Shown: positions 20,945 to 31,145 of the stretch, one piece after another | How positions within the stretch are numbered: the stretch's first letter is position 1 | Layout of the letters: the number at the start of each line of letters is the position of its first letter | DNA from: Paracerasibacillus soli | GTDB taxonomy: Bacteria > Bacillota > Bacilli > Bacillales > Amphibacillaceae | DNA: 64,000 bases | Assembly (NCBI RefSeq): GCF_034006335.1 | Contig: NZ_JAWDIQ010000001.1 | Direction: 5' to 3' (one strand) | Translations under genes and position numbers: made by a program | The notes under the pieces: model-generated | What the model saw: the letters and a program-made list of their open reading frames with translations, nothing else | Told to the model about the DNA's origin: nothing | The model's database searches: none

Positions 20945-23900
20945 ATGTTTTTAAAACGTTTAGAAAGTGTCGGCTTTAAATCATTTGCCGAGCGAATAAG
21001 TGTAGAGTTTGTACCAGGAGTTACAGCTGTTGTTGGCCCTAATGGTAGTGGAAAAAGTAATATTACGGATGCCATTCGCTGGGTTTTAGGTGAACAGTCT
21101 GCTCGTTCTTTACGTGGATCAAAAATGGAAGATATAATTTTTCAAGGTAGTGATACAAGGAAGCGTTTGAATGTCGCAGAAGTAACTTTAACTTTAGATA
21201 ATAGTAAACAGATTTTGCCATTAGATTATGCTGAGATAAGTGTTACAAGACGTGTATACCGCTCTTGGGAAAGTGAGTTTTACATAAATAAGCAGCCTTG
21301 TAGATTAAAAGATATTGTTGATTTATTTATGGATTCTGGTCTTGGTCGCGAAGCATTTTCTATTATTAGCCAAGGAAAAGTAGAAGAAATTTTAAGCTCA
21401 AAGGCTGAAGATAGAAGGACTATATTTGAAGAGGCGGCTGGAGTTCTAAAATATAAACAAAGAAAAAAGAAAGCAGAATTTAAGTTAATGGAAACGGGTG
21501 AGAACTTAAACCGGGTGGAAGATATTATCCACGAAATTGAGCAACAAATTATGCCACTGGAAAAACAAGCTGAAACAGCTAAAAAGTATCTCCATTTAAA
21601 AGATGAACTAAAAGGAAATGAAATATCATTATTAATAACGGAAATTGAACAGCTACATGTGGAGTGGAAAGCACTGCACGATGAAATTGAATCTCAACGG
21701 ATGAAAGATATTCAGTTAAAAACAATGATTCAAAGCAAGCAAGCAGATATTGAACAAAAAAAGCAGGGACTTACTACGCTAGATGAAGAGGTTGAACGTT
21801 TTCAAAGCCAATTATTAGATGTTACGCAACGTTTGGAACAATACGAAGGTAAAAAGCGTGTATTTAATGAAAGACTGAAGCATTTTACTGAAAACAAACA
21901 AAAACTTGCATCTCAAAAAGCTAATTTGGATAGTCGTATCAAAGAATTGAAAATGGACTTATCAAAGGAAACGGCGGAACTAAATCAGTTAGTACAACAG
22001 CGAAAGACAACGAATGAGCAAGTAAAGAGCCTCGAAATGAAATTAAAGATGGATCAAGCTGATTTAGAGGAAAAGATAGAAGATTTAAAAGCGGAGTATA
22101 TCGAGTATTTAAATGAGCAAGCAGCCAAGCGAAATGAGAAGCAATCTATCCTTCAACAATTAAATCAGACGATGGCAAGAACAGATCGGCAACATGATCG
22201 ATATCAAGATTTATTATCTGAGGTAGATACATTAAATAAACGGAAACTAATAGAGGAAAAGGAATTACATGAAGCAGAAAAACGTTATGCAGTAAAAGAA
22301 GAAACTATCCAACGATTAAAAGCAGAACATATAGTAGAAAAACAAAAGTACGAAGAACATAGGGAAAAACTTTATCAAGGATATCAAATTATTGAAAAGT
22401 TAAAATCAAAAAAAGAAATGCTAGAGGATATGAAAGAGGATTATCAAGGTTTTTTCCAAGGAGTAAAGGCTGTCTTAAAAGCAAGGGAAGATGGAGGATT
22501 AGACGACATCTATGGTGCAGTTGTTGAATTGATTGATGTTCCAACTTCATATATTACTGCTTTTGAAACAATTTTAGGTGGACAAGCACAACATATTGTG
22601 GTGCAACATAGTGAAGCTGCGAGAAAAGCAATTCAGTGGCTAAAAAGAACGAATCAAGGAAGAGCAACTTTTCTACCGTTACAGTCGATTCAGCCACGCT
22701 TCATTACCCAGGATTTATTAAGTAAAATAAAGCAACATGCTGGTTTTGTTGGCGTAGCTTCCGACTTAATTACAACGGATGTTAAGTATAAAAAAGCTGT
22801 GCAACATTTGATGGGCATGTACTTATTGCAAAAAACCTTAAAGATGCAAATGAGATAGCAGAACTGGCGATGCATCGTTATCGTATTGTGACGTTGGATG
22901 GAGATGTTGTAAATCCTGGTGGTTCCATGACTGGGGAGCGCAAAGAAAAACAAGTCAATCTTTATTTACACGTGATAAAGAATTAAAAAATACAACGAAG
23001 AAATATGATGAATATGTATTAAAAGTAGAACACTTTGAAAAAACAGTAGCCAATCTAAAAAATCATGTGGCAGAAATAAATACTGAATTAGACAAACTAG
23101 AAGGTGAAGTCTATAGAGATTATCAACTACTACAACAAAAAACAACTGTTGTAAATGAAATAGAGACGAAAGAGGCAACATTAAAAGATAATTTAACAAT
23201 ATATACGCAAGAAAAAGCGCAATATACGGATGAAAAAGTACGTCTCACTACTCGCGATAAAGATTTGACGAATCAGTTAGAAAACCTCGAGCAACAAATT
23301 AAGCAAATTCAGGTACAAATAGAGGATTTCACAAAACAACAAGTAGCATTTAAAGAAAGTAAAGAAAAGTTACAAAATGAATGTAATAAAATGAAAATCT
23401 TATTAGCGGAACAAGATGAACGTATTAAATATCAACGTGAAAAGTCGAATGCGACTCTCAATCAACGAGAAGATTTGGAGAAGCAGTATGCGTTATGTAC
23501 AAAAGAATTAAGAGAACTTATGGAAATGAAAGATGCAGAGCTAACTGAAGATGAAATTGTCAGTAAGATAGCACAAATGAAACAGAAGAAAGAGGAACTT
23601 ATCGATATCATTCAGCAAAAACGTTCAGAAAGAGTGGAACAGACAAAACGCATGCAAGATGAAGAAAGGGAATTAAACGAAGAAACAAAACAACATCGTA
23701 AGCATATTGAAATGATCCAACAAAAAGAGTTGAAACAAACACGATTAGATGTTGATTTAGAAAACAGATTACAACATCTACAAGATGAATACACAATCAC
23801 ATATGAAAGAGCAGCAGACACGTATGAAAAAGTCGTGACGTTTCAAATGCCAAAGATATTGTCAAACAATTAAAGGGAAAAATTGATGCGTTAGGTACTG

Positions 23901-24507
23901 TAAACATTGGTGCGATTGATGAATTTGAGCGTATATCTGAGCGCTATGAATTTTTGACAAGTCAACGAACTGATTTACTTCAGGCAAAACAGACATTATT
24001 TGATGTTATCGCAGAAATGGATACAGAAATGGAAAAGTTTTTGAAGAGACATTTACACATATAAAAGACGAGTTTTCAGTTGTTTTCAAAGAATTATTTG
24101 GTGGTGGAAGAGCTGAGTTAAAACTTACTAATCCGACGCATTTACTTGATACGGGGGTAGAGATTATTGCACAGCCTCCTGGGAAAAAACTACAACATCT
24201 AGGGCTTTTATCTGGCGGTGAAAGAGCATTAACTGCTATTGCATTACTATTTGCTATTTTACGCGTTAGACCCGTTCCATTTTGTGTGCTAGATGAAGTT
24301 GAAGCTGCTTTAGACGAGGCGAATGTTGTACGTTTTGCGAAATATTTAAAAATGCACCGTGATAGCACGCAATTTATTGTAATTACACACCGTAAAGGTA
24401 CAATGGAAGAGGCAGATGTATTATACGGTGTTACAATGCAAGAATCTGGTGTTTCAAGGCTTGTATCCGTTCGGCTTGAAGAAACGAAAGAATTAGTTAA
24501 CGCATAG
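20945..24507 (+). CDS. smc: Chromosome partition protein SMC (four frameshifts)
   Basis: SMC is the ATPase of the condensin complex with ScpA and ScpB. It begins MFLKRLESVGFKSFAERI and has Walker A VVGPNGSGKSNITDAIRWVLG, long coiled-coil arms, a hinge around residues 510-660, then the C-terminal head with LLSGGERALTAIALLFAIL and Walker B FCVLDEVEAALDEAN. Missing single bases near 22815, 22937, 23833 and 24040 split it; each repair restores family sequence such as GNVLIAKNLKDAN. About 1188 residues is the normal length. GAGGAGAATG gives the ribosome binding site. Confidence 0.95.
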
Positions 24508-24522
24508 GGAGGTATGGAACTC

Positions 24523-25520
24523 ATGAGTTTTTTTAATAAGTTAAAAGAAAAGTTTACCCAAAAAGATCAAGAAGAAGTATCAACAAAATATAAAGAAGGT
24601 ATGGAAAAAACACGTCAAACATTCTCAAGTAGAATTAATGATTTAATTGCACGTTATAGAAAAGTGGATGAAGATTTTTTTGAAGAATTAGAAGAAGTAT
24701 TAATTACTGCCGATGTCGGTGTTATGACGGTAATGGATTTAATTGATGAACTTAAAATGGAAGTAAAGCGACAAAATATTAAAGACTCACAGGAAATGAA
24801 AGATGTAATTTCAGAAAAACTTGTGCAAATTTATTATGGCGACAGCGAAGAGCAATTAGAGGGCTTAAATATTGTAGATGATGGATTAACTGTCGTCCTC
24901 GTAGTTGGTGTAAATGGTGTAGGTAAAACGACATCTATAGGTAAACTTGCTCATCAATTAAAGAATGAAGGAAAAAAAGTAGTCTTAGCTGCTGGGGATA
25001 CTTTTCGGCAGGTGCGATTGAGCAATTAGAAGTATGGGGTGAACGTACTGGAGTAGATGTCATCAAACAAAGCGAAGGAAGCGACCCAGCTGCGGTTATA
25101 TTTGATGGCATTAAAGCAGCGAAAACTAGAAATGCGGATATTTTAATTTGTGATACCGCCGGAAGGTTACAAAATAAAGTGAATTTAATGAATGAGTTAA
25201 CGAAAGTAAAACGTGTCATAGAACGTGAAATACCAGGAGCGCCACATGAGGTTTTACTTGTGTTAGATGCGACTACAGGTCAAAATGCATTGAGCCAGGC
25301 AAAAACCTTTTCAGATGCAACCGATGTAACCGGAATTGTTTTAACAAAATTAGATGGAACAGCAAAAGGCGGAATTGTCTTAGCAATTCGCCATGAATTA
25401 AATATTCCTGTAAAATATGTTGGTTTAGGAGAAAAAGTAGAAGATTTGCAACAATTTGATGCGCAAGCATTTGTATATGGTTTGTTTGCCGATATGGTGG
25501 ATCAAAAGGACGCAGAATAG
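24523..25520 (+). CDS. ftsY: Signal recognition particle receptor FtsY (one frameshift)
   Basis: FtsY is the membrane receptor GTPase that pairs with Ffh to deliver nascent membrane proteins. MSFFNKLKEKF at the start matches the B. subtilis N-terminus, so ATG 24523 is preferred over ATG 24514. Then come the NG domain, G1 GVNGVGKTTSIGKLA, DTAGRLQNK and TKLDGTAKGG. A base is missing near 25008; repair gives GDTFRAGAIEQLEVWGERTG. The length is about 332 residues. It is followed by a 299-base gap before ylxM. Confidence 0.95.
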
Positions 25521-25819
25521 AATTGTTGTATTTATGATCAATATGTAGTAACTTTTATCCAATTTTTATAGGAGGAGCCAATATATAGATCTGGATGTAA
25601 GACTTCCACTTCAGAATTCGACGGGATTTTTGAATGGCAGTAGAAGCAATAGTTAGTAAAATCTTGTTTTGTATAACAAAAATCTAGAGGAGAATTGCGA
25701 AATTCCACACAGAGTGAAGTTTCTTTATTGGTGAGAAAGTGGAGTAATTAATCTTGACAGCATTTCCATACTTTCGTTATGATGATGTAAAGGGATTTCA
25801 CTTAACAAGGATGAGTATA
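25521..25819 (+). other. ftsY-ylxM intergenic region
   Basis: No conserved gene is recognised. Two strong ribosome-binding-like sites occur (AGGAGGAG at about 25571-25578 and AGAGGAGA near 25687), but neither leads to a convincing reading frame; the longest after the first is a 17-codon frame starting ATGGCAGTAGAAGC. A good promoter lies at 25754-25783, after which the ylxM leader begins. It may hold remnants of a lost small gene. Confidence 0.4.
25754..25783 (+). promoter_or_regulatory. Sigma-A promoter for ylxM-ffh
   Basis: TTGACA at 25754-25759 and TATGAT at 25778-25783 are 18 bases apart. The -35 is a perfect consensus. The ylxM start lies 37 bases downstream. Confidence 0.7.
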
Positions 25820-26146
25820 ATGTTAGATAAAACGACTAGGGTCAATTATTTATTTGATTTTTATTATGTACTTTTAACGAAAAAGCAGCGAGAGTATATG
25901 GAAATGTATTACCTAGAAGATTACTCACTAGGTGAAATATCAGAAATTCATCATGTGTCACGACAAGCTGTTTATGACAATATAAAACAAACAGAAAATA
26001 TGCTTGAAACATATGAGAAAAAACTAAATCTATATAAAAAGTTTCAAGAACGGACAGAAATTATCGATGCATTACAAGAAGCAACTGCTCATAAGAAACA
26101 CACTGAAATAGAACGTTTGATTGATCGATTAAAAGAATTAGATTAG
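25820..26146 (+). CDS. ylxM: SRP-associated DNA-binding-like protein YlxM (UPF0122)
   Basis: YlxM is a small helix-turn-helix protein that works with Ffh and the SRP RNA. The visible helix-turn-helix is YSLGEISEIHHVSRQAVYDNI, and the protein begins MLDKTTRVNYLFDFY as in B. subtilis YlxM. I choose ATG 25820, with AAGGA at the right distance; a longer frame from TTG 25754 would start on the -35 box. The 108 residues match the family. It ends 11 bases before ffh. Confidence 0.9.
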   Translation: MLDKTTRVNYLFDFYYVLLTKKQREYMEMYYLEDYSLGEISEIHHVSRQAVYDNIKQTENMLETYEKKLNLYKKFQERTEIIDALQEATAHKKHTEIERLIDRLKELD

Positions 26147-26157
26147 GGGTACGTTCC

Positions 26158-27499
26158 ATGGCATTTGAAGGTTTAGCTGAACGTTTACAAAGTACCATAA
26201 AAAAAATAACGGGAAAAGGTAAAGTTTCAGAGCAAGATGTAAAGGAAATGACACGAGAAGTTCGCCTTGCCCTACTCGAAGCTGACGTAAACTTTCGAGT
26301 AGTAAAAGATCTTATTAACCGGATTAAAGAACGTGCAATTGGACAGGAAGTAATGGAGAGCCTAACGCCTGGGCAACAGGTAATCAAAGTTGTACAGGAT
26401 GAATTAACAAATTTGATGGGGAAAGAGCAGAGTCGAATTGCTGTAGCAGATCGCCCTCCAACTGTCATTATGATGGTTGGTCTACAAGGGGCCGGTAAAA
26501 CGACCACAAGTGGAAAATTAGCGAACTTGTTGCGGAAAAGTTACAATCGAACTCCGATGCTTGTCGCTTGTGATATTTATCGTCCAGCTGCAATCAACCA
26601 GTTACAAACACTAGGTAAACAACTTGATATGCCTGTATTTTCAATGGGAACAGATGAAAGTCCTGTGACTATCGCTAAAAATGCGATTGAACAGGCAAAA
26701 GAAAATCATCAAGATTATGTCATTATTGATACGGCAGGTCGGCTTCATGTTGATCAAGATTTAATGCAAGAACTTCATGATATTAAAACGGAAGTGAAAC
26801 CAGACGAAGTATTTTTAGTCGTTGATGCGATGACAGGACAAGATGCTGTTAATGTTGCAGAAAGCTTTAATGAACAACTTGATATTACGGGAGTTGTTTT
26901 AACGAAACTTGACGGGGATACTCGTGGTGGTGCAGCGTTGTCAATTAAAGCTGTAACTGGCAAACCAATTAAATTTGCCGGTATGGGAGAAATTGGATGA
27001 ATTGGAAGCTTTCCATCCGGACCGTATGGCATCCCGTATACTTGGTATGGGTGATGTTTTAACGCTAATTGAAAAGGCACAAACTGCAGTCGATGAGAAA
27101 CAAGCAAAAGCGATGGAAGAGAAAATGCGTACGATGTCGTTTACATTCGATGATTTTCTTGAGCAAATGGGTCAAGTAAGAAAAATGGGTCCGTTAGAAG
27201 ACTTATTATCGATGATTCCAGGCGCTGGTAAAATGAAAGGTTTAAAAAATGTGCAAATTGACGAGAAGCAGATTTCGCATATTGAAGCGATTGTTCAGTC
27301 AATGACAAAGGAAGAAAGACAACAACCGGAAATGATGAATGCAAGTAGGAAAAAACGTATTGCAAATGGATCTGGTACGTCAGTTTCGCAAGTTAACCGC
27401 TTGTTAAAACAGTTTGATGAAATGAAAAAGATGATGAAGCAAATGACCAATATGCAAAAAGGAAAAAAGGGTAAAGGAATGAAATTTCCATTCATGTAA
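26158..27499 (+). CDS. ffh: Signal recognition particle protein Ffh (one frameshift)
   Basis: Ffh binds signal sequences and the SRP RNA. The NG domain has GLQGAGKTTTSGKLA, DTAGRLHVD and TKLDGDTRGGAALS. The C-terminal methionine-rich M domain contains the RNA-binding GSGTSVSQVNRLLKQF and ends MKFPFM. The frame breaks near 26994, where two A appear to be missing; repair gives GMGEKLDELEAFHPDRMASRILGMGDV. The length is 447 residues after repair. It is the distal member of the ylxM-ffh pair. Confidence 0.95.
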
Positions 27500-27510
27500 T
27501 GTAAAAACAC

Positions 27511-27539
27511 TTTACAGGCTTATCTATTTCTGATAGAAT
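27511..27539 (+). promoter_or_regulatory. Sigma-A promoter for rpsP
   Basis: TTTACA at 27511-27516 and TAGAAT at 27534-27539 are 17 bases apart, upstream of the rpsP ribosome binding site. Position between ffh and rpsP suggests a strong start for the ribosomal gene. Confidence 0.65.
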
Positions 27540-27578
27540 TTAAAACTGTGATAACTAATCAGATGGAGGTGCAAGAAA

Positions 27579-27850
27579 ATGGCAGTTAAAATCCGCTTAA
27601 AACGTATGGGTCTAAAAGAAATCCTTTTTATCGTATTGTTGTAGCTGACTCACGTTCACCACGTGATGGACGTTCTATTGAACAAATTGGAACTTATAAC
27701 CCAGTTGTAGATCCAGTTGAAATTAAAATAGATGAGGAAAAAGCTTTAAAATGGATGACTAACGGCGCGCAGCCTAGTGATACAGTACGTAACTTATTCT
27801 CAAAACAAGGCATCATGAAAAAATTCCACGACCAAAAAAACGAAAAGTAG
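27579..27850 (+). CDS. rpsP: 30S ribosomal protein S16 (one frameshift)
   Basis: S16 is a primary-type 30S assembly protein. The repaired reading is MAVKIRLKRMGSKRNPFYRIVVADSRS and on to FHDQKNEK, 90 residues. A T is missing near 27612 in codon 12, which leaves no long open frame. The ribosome binding site GGAGGTG precedes ATG 27579. Gene order rpsP-khpA-ylqD-rimM-trmD-rplS is the standard Bacillus arrangement. Confidence 0.94.
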
Positions 27851-27859
27851 TGTGATATC

Positions 27860-28087
27860 ATGAAAGCCCTCATTGAATCAATTGTAACACCTTTAGTTGA
27901 CTATCCGGAAGACATTGTTGTGAAGGAAACAGAAGAAGAGACAAAAATTGTTTATCATCTTACTGTGAATGAACAAGATGTTGGAAAAGTCATCGGAAAG
28001 AATGGACGAATTGCAAAAGCAGTCCGAACAATTGTTTACGCGGCTAAGTCAGATGTGAGAAAAAGAATCTATTTAGACATCATGTAG
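27860..28087 (+). CDS. khpA: KH-domain RNA-binding protein KhpA (YlqC)
   Basis: KhpA is a small single KH-domain protein that forms a partner complex with KhpB/EloR and is involved in cell elongation and division control in several firmicutes. The KH signature is VGKVIGKNGRIAKAVRTIV, with the GxxG loop intact. The 75-residue frame is intact, nine bases after rpsP. No riboswitch or other feature is seen in the gap. Confidence 0.93.
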   Translation: MKALIESIVTPLVDYPEDIVVKETEEETKIVYHLTVNEQDVGKVIGKNGRIAKAVRTIVYAAKSDVRKRIYLDIM

Positions 28088-28148
28088 GGAGAGGGGAATT
28101 ACCCTTTCCCTTTTCCATATATGTATGTTTATTAGGAGTGTAAAAGCC

Positions 28149-28537
28149 TTGAAAATTATTAAAAAAGTTCAAGTGAGGCAAATCCTTACAAATGATAGTA
28201 AAGAAAAGTTAAAGACAACATTTCAACATAATAAAATGCAGCTTGAACAAGAGTGTCAACAATTGTTATTTGAGCAAAGGAAATTGCAGAATAGAACAGG
28301 TTTGTCGAAGCAAGACATTCAAACACGTTTTCAACAGAAATCCAATCACGTAAAGATAAAATTAAACTTGTAGACTTTAAATTAGAACAACTGGATATGC
28401 TGGAGATAGGTAGTGAAATTGTTGAAGGAGAAGTTGAAGCTCTTGTTGAAGTTCAAAAAGGTATGCATTGGGAAGAAATGATGAAAGAGCAGGCAATTAT
28501 CATTAAAAATGGGATTGTTCAACGGATAGATGAATAG
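28149..28537 (+). CDS. ylqD: YlqD-family protein, coiled coil (one frameshift)
   Basis: YlqD is a small conserved Bacillaceae protein of unknown function in the rimM-trmD ribosomal operon. The sequence begins MKIIKKVQVRQILT like B. subtilis YlqD. A heptad-like, glutamine-rich helical stretch is followed by LEIGSEIVEGEVEALVEV and a C-terminal IIIKNGIVQRIDE. TTG 28149 is the start. A G is missing near 28337; repair joins QQEIQSRKDKIKLVDFKLEQLDM. The length is 129 residues. Confidence 0.85.
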
Positions 28538-28548
28538 TAGGTGATGAG

Positions 28549-29060
28549 ATGAATAAGATGTTTAATGTTGGAAAAATAATCAATACACACGGAATACGTG
28601 GCGAAGTAAAAGTAAAGCGAATTACAGACTTTGCTGAACGATTTTCAGTTGGGAATACGTTACATGTTGATATGAATGGACAGATCAACAAGTAGAAATT
28701 GATGGCTATCGTGTACATAAGGGATTTGATCTACTTCATTTTGCCGGATATGACAATATTAACGATGTGGAAAAATGGAAAGGTGCAATACTAAAAATTT
28801 CGGATGACCAACTAACCGATCTTGAAGAGGACGAATATTATTTCCATGAAATAATTGGTTGTGAAGTATATACGAATGATGATGTGTATTTAGGGGTAAT
28901 CACAGAGATTTTAACACCAGGAGCTAATGATGTTTGGGTTGTGCGACGTGTAAATGAAGGAAAAGATGTATTAATACCTTATATTGAACAAGTTGTAAAA
29001 ACCGTAGATATTTCTAACAAAAAAGTGACCATTGAATTAATGGAAGGATTGTTAGATTAA
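28549..29060 (+). CDS. rimM: 16S rRNA processing protein RimM (one frameshift)
   Basis: RimM helps mature the 30S head, binding ribosomal protein S19. The N-terminal barrel starts MNKMFNVGKIINTHGIRGEVKV; the C-terminal PRC-barrel domain has CEVYTNDDVYLGVI and VWVVRR. A base is missing near 28678; repair gives MKWTDQQVEIDGYRVHKGFDL. The stop overlaps the trmD start by one base (TAATG). It is translationally coupled with trmD in most bacteria. Confidence 0.93.
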
Positions 29061-29786
29061 TGCATATTGATATATTAACATTATTCCCCGAAATGTTTGC
29101 AGGTGTTTTGAATCAATCTATTTTGCATAAAGCTGCAGAAAAAGATGTGTTTACCTATAATCTTGTAAACTTCCGAGAGTTTACGGAAAACAAGCATCAT
29201 AAAGTAGATGATTATCCGTATGGTGGTGGAGCAGGAATGGTGTTGACACCACAACCGGTTTTTGATGCAGTAGATTCGTTAACACATGATATAACTACAA
29301 AACCGAGAGTTATTTTACTATGTCCACAAGGGGAAACATATACACAAAAGAAAGCAGAAGAGCTTGCAAAAGAAGAACACCTCATTTTTATATGTGGACA
29401 TTATGAAGGATACGATGAACGAATAAGACAACATCTTGTAACAGATGAAATTTCAATTGGAGATTTTATTTTAACGGGTGGGAACTGGTGCGATGGTAGT
29501 AATGGACAGTATCATCAGGCTTCTTCCAGGGGCACTAGGTAATCAAGAATCAGCACCACAGGACTCTTTTTCTACTGGATTACTTGAACATCCACATTAT
29601 ACAAGACCAGCTGATTTTCGTGGGTGGAAAGTGCCGGATGTCTTATTGTCAGGGAATCATGCAAAAATCGCAACTTGGCGAAAGCGTGAATCTCTAAAAC
29701 GGACATTTGAACGACGTCAGGAATTACTCGACCAGTACGAACTAACAGACGAAGAAAAGAAATGGTTACACGAATGGAAAGATTAA
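29060..29786 (+). CDS. trmD: tRNA (guanine-37-N1) methyltransferase (frameshifted)
   Basis: TrmD methylates G37 of tRNA, preventing ribosomal frameshifting. It is a SPOUT enzyme with FPEMFAGVLNQSI near the start, the DDYPYGGGAGMV loop, ICGHYEGYDERI in the trefoil knot and ILTGGELGAMVVMDSIIRLLPG after repair. Two G appear to be missing within 29478-29492. The C-terminal tail is basic and charged, ending KKWLHEWKD. The length is about 242 residues. Confidence 0.94.
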
Positions 29787-29828
29787 GAATTACTTTTTTA
29801 TCATGATGAAGAAAAAACGAAGATACAG

Positions 29829-29857
29829 TTGAACTTATCTTAACAGTATGGTATATT
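29829..29857 (+). promoter_or_regulatory. Sigma-A promoter for rplS
   Basis: TTGAAC at 29829-29834 and TATATT at 29852-29857 are 17 bases apart. The predicted transcript begins just upstream of the structured leader. Confidence 0.7.
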
Positions 29858-29866
29858 TATTTTTGT

Positions 29867-29945
29867 GCTTAAGTGATTACTTAAGCCCTATATCACGATG
29901 TTCCGCTGTCACGCTAGATGAGATAAGAACATTGGTTGGAAGGAG
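29867..29945 (+). ncRNA. L19-type ribosomal protein leader RNA (candidate)
   Basis: The rplS leader forms an 8-bp perfect hairpin (GCTTAAGT at 29867-29874 with ACTTAAGC at 29879-29886), followed by a second stem in which GATGTTC at 29897-29903 pairs with GAACATT at 29937-29943. The TGTTCCGCTG segment resembles the firmicute L19 leader. Such leaders allow L19 to control its own synthesis. The structure is read from the sequence; the family assignment is from memory. Confidence 0.6.
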
Positions 29946-29951
29946 TGAAGC

Positions 29952-30302
29952 ATGGTGCAAAATTTAATTGCAGAAATTACAAAAGACCAGCTTCGTACAG
30001 ATCATCCTGATTTCCGTCCTGGAGATACAGTGAAAGTTCACGTTAAAGTTGTTGAAGGTACTCGTGAACGTATCCAAGTATTTGAAGGTGTTGTAATTAA
30101 ACGACAAAATGGCGGAATCAGTGAAACATTTACAGTAAGAAAAATTTCTTATGGTGTAGGTGTTGAACGTACATTCCCAGTACATTCACCTCGAGTGGAT
30201 AAAGTTGAGGTTGTTCGTCGTGGGTCAGTACGTCGTGCTAAACTTTACTATCTACGTAATTTACGTGGTAAAGCTGCGCGTATTAAAGAACGTCGCTCTT
30301 AA
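29952..30302 (+). CDS. rplS: 50S ribosomal protein L19
   Basis: L19 sits at the 30S-50S interface. The 116-residue frame is intact, with KVHVKVVEGTRERIQVFEGVVIKR and the C-terminal KLYYLRNLRGKAARIKERR. The start ATG at 29952 follows AAGGAGTG. A structured leader lies upstream. Confidence 0.97.
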   Translation: MVQNLIAEITKDQLRTDHPDFRPGDTVKVHVKVVEGTRERIQVFEGVVIKRQNGGISETFTVRKISYGVGVERTFPVHSPRVDKVEVVRRGSVRRAKLYYLRNLRGKAARIKERRS

Positions 30303-30591
30303 TGACATTTGTATCAAACAAAGAGCAGCCTAACAAATGAACATAATTGAGAAGGAGCTTGGCAGCATGATGCAGGCTCCTTTTCTGTTGATTCCAACAT
30401 AATAGATGGTCTGCAAAGTGAGTGAAATGGAATTCCAACGCAGTGCAAACCAGTCCTTTATATGGCGATATAGTAGTAGCTTGTTTTAAAATATAGTATG
30501 ATGGAATGAATAGAGATAGGCAGCACGTAGGTTTGGATAATTAGATAATATTGTACCATCGTTAATTGTAAAAAAGCAGTGGAGGTTTCCT
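30303..30591 (+). other. rplS-lepB intergenic region
   Basis: No gene is seen. A terminator hairpin lies at 30352-30385. A TATGAT -10 box is present at 30497-30502 but lacks a good -35. The ribosome binding site GTGGAGG precedes lepB. Confidence 0.4.
30352..30385 (+). terminator. Terminator after rplS
   Basis: AAGGAGC at 30352-30358 pairs with GCTCCTT at 30376-30382, with an inner GCAT-ATGC pair, followed by TTTTC. It closes the ribosomal operon. Confidence 0.65.
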
Positions 30592-31140
30592 ATGAATAAA
30601 CAGAAAAATGGTTGGTTAGATTGGATTAAAGCGTTACTTATCGCCTTAGGTCTAGCCTTTATTGTACGAACATTCTTTTTTACTCCTATTATTGTAGACG
30701 GACCATCCATGTTACCGACGTTGCATGACCGTGACCAAATGATTGTAAATAAATTTTCATATCGAATTTCCGAACCTAAACGGTTTGATATCGTTGTGTT
30801 TCATGCTTCTGAACAGAAGGATTTTATTAAACGTGTAATTGGCCTTCCGGGTGAACACATTGCTTTTAAAGATGATGTGTTATATGTGAATGGAAAAGAA
30901 ATTGATGAGGATTTCCTGCATAGTAATAGTGTGTTACAACCCTTTACAGAAGACTTTACGCTCGAGGAATTGCCAGGTAATTTTGAAACAGTCCCCGATG
31001 ACTATTATTTAGTATTAGGGGATAATCGCGAAAATTCCGTTGATAGTCGTTCGTTGGGCCTGATACCAAAGGAACAAATTGTTGGTAAAACTAGTATCAT
31101 TTACTGGCCGATGAATCGGATGAAAGTGTTAGGAGAGTAG
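30592..31140 (+). CDS. lepB: Type I signal peptidase
   Basis: LepB/Sip cuts signal peptides from exported proteins at the outer membrane face. A membrane helix at about residues 12-31 precedes the catalytic serine in VDGPSMLPTL and the catalytic lysine in KRVIGLPGE; then GDNRENSVDSRSLG. It is intact at 182 residues. It lies between rplS and rbgA, an arrangement also found in relatives such as Bacillus halodurans. Confidence 0.95.
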   Translation: MNKQKNGWLDWIKALLIALGLAFIVRTFFFTPIIVDGPSMLPTLHDRDQMIVNKFSYRISEPKRFDIVVFHASEQKDFIKRVIGLPGEHIAFKDDVLYVNGKEIDEDFLHSNSVLQPFTEDFTLEELPGNFETVPDDYYLVLGDNRENSVDSRSLGLIPKEQIVGKTSIIYWPMNRMKVLGE

Positions 31141-31145
31141 GTAAG

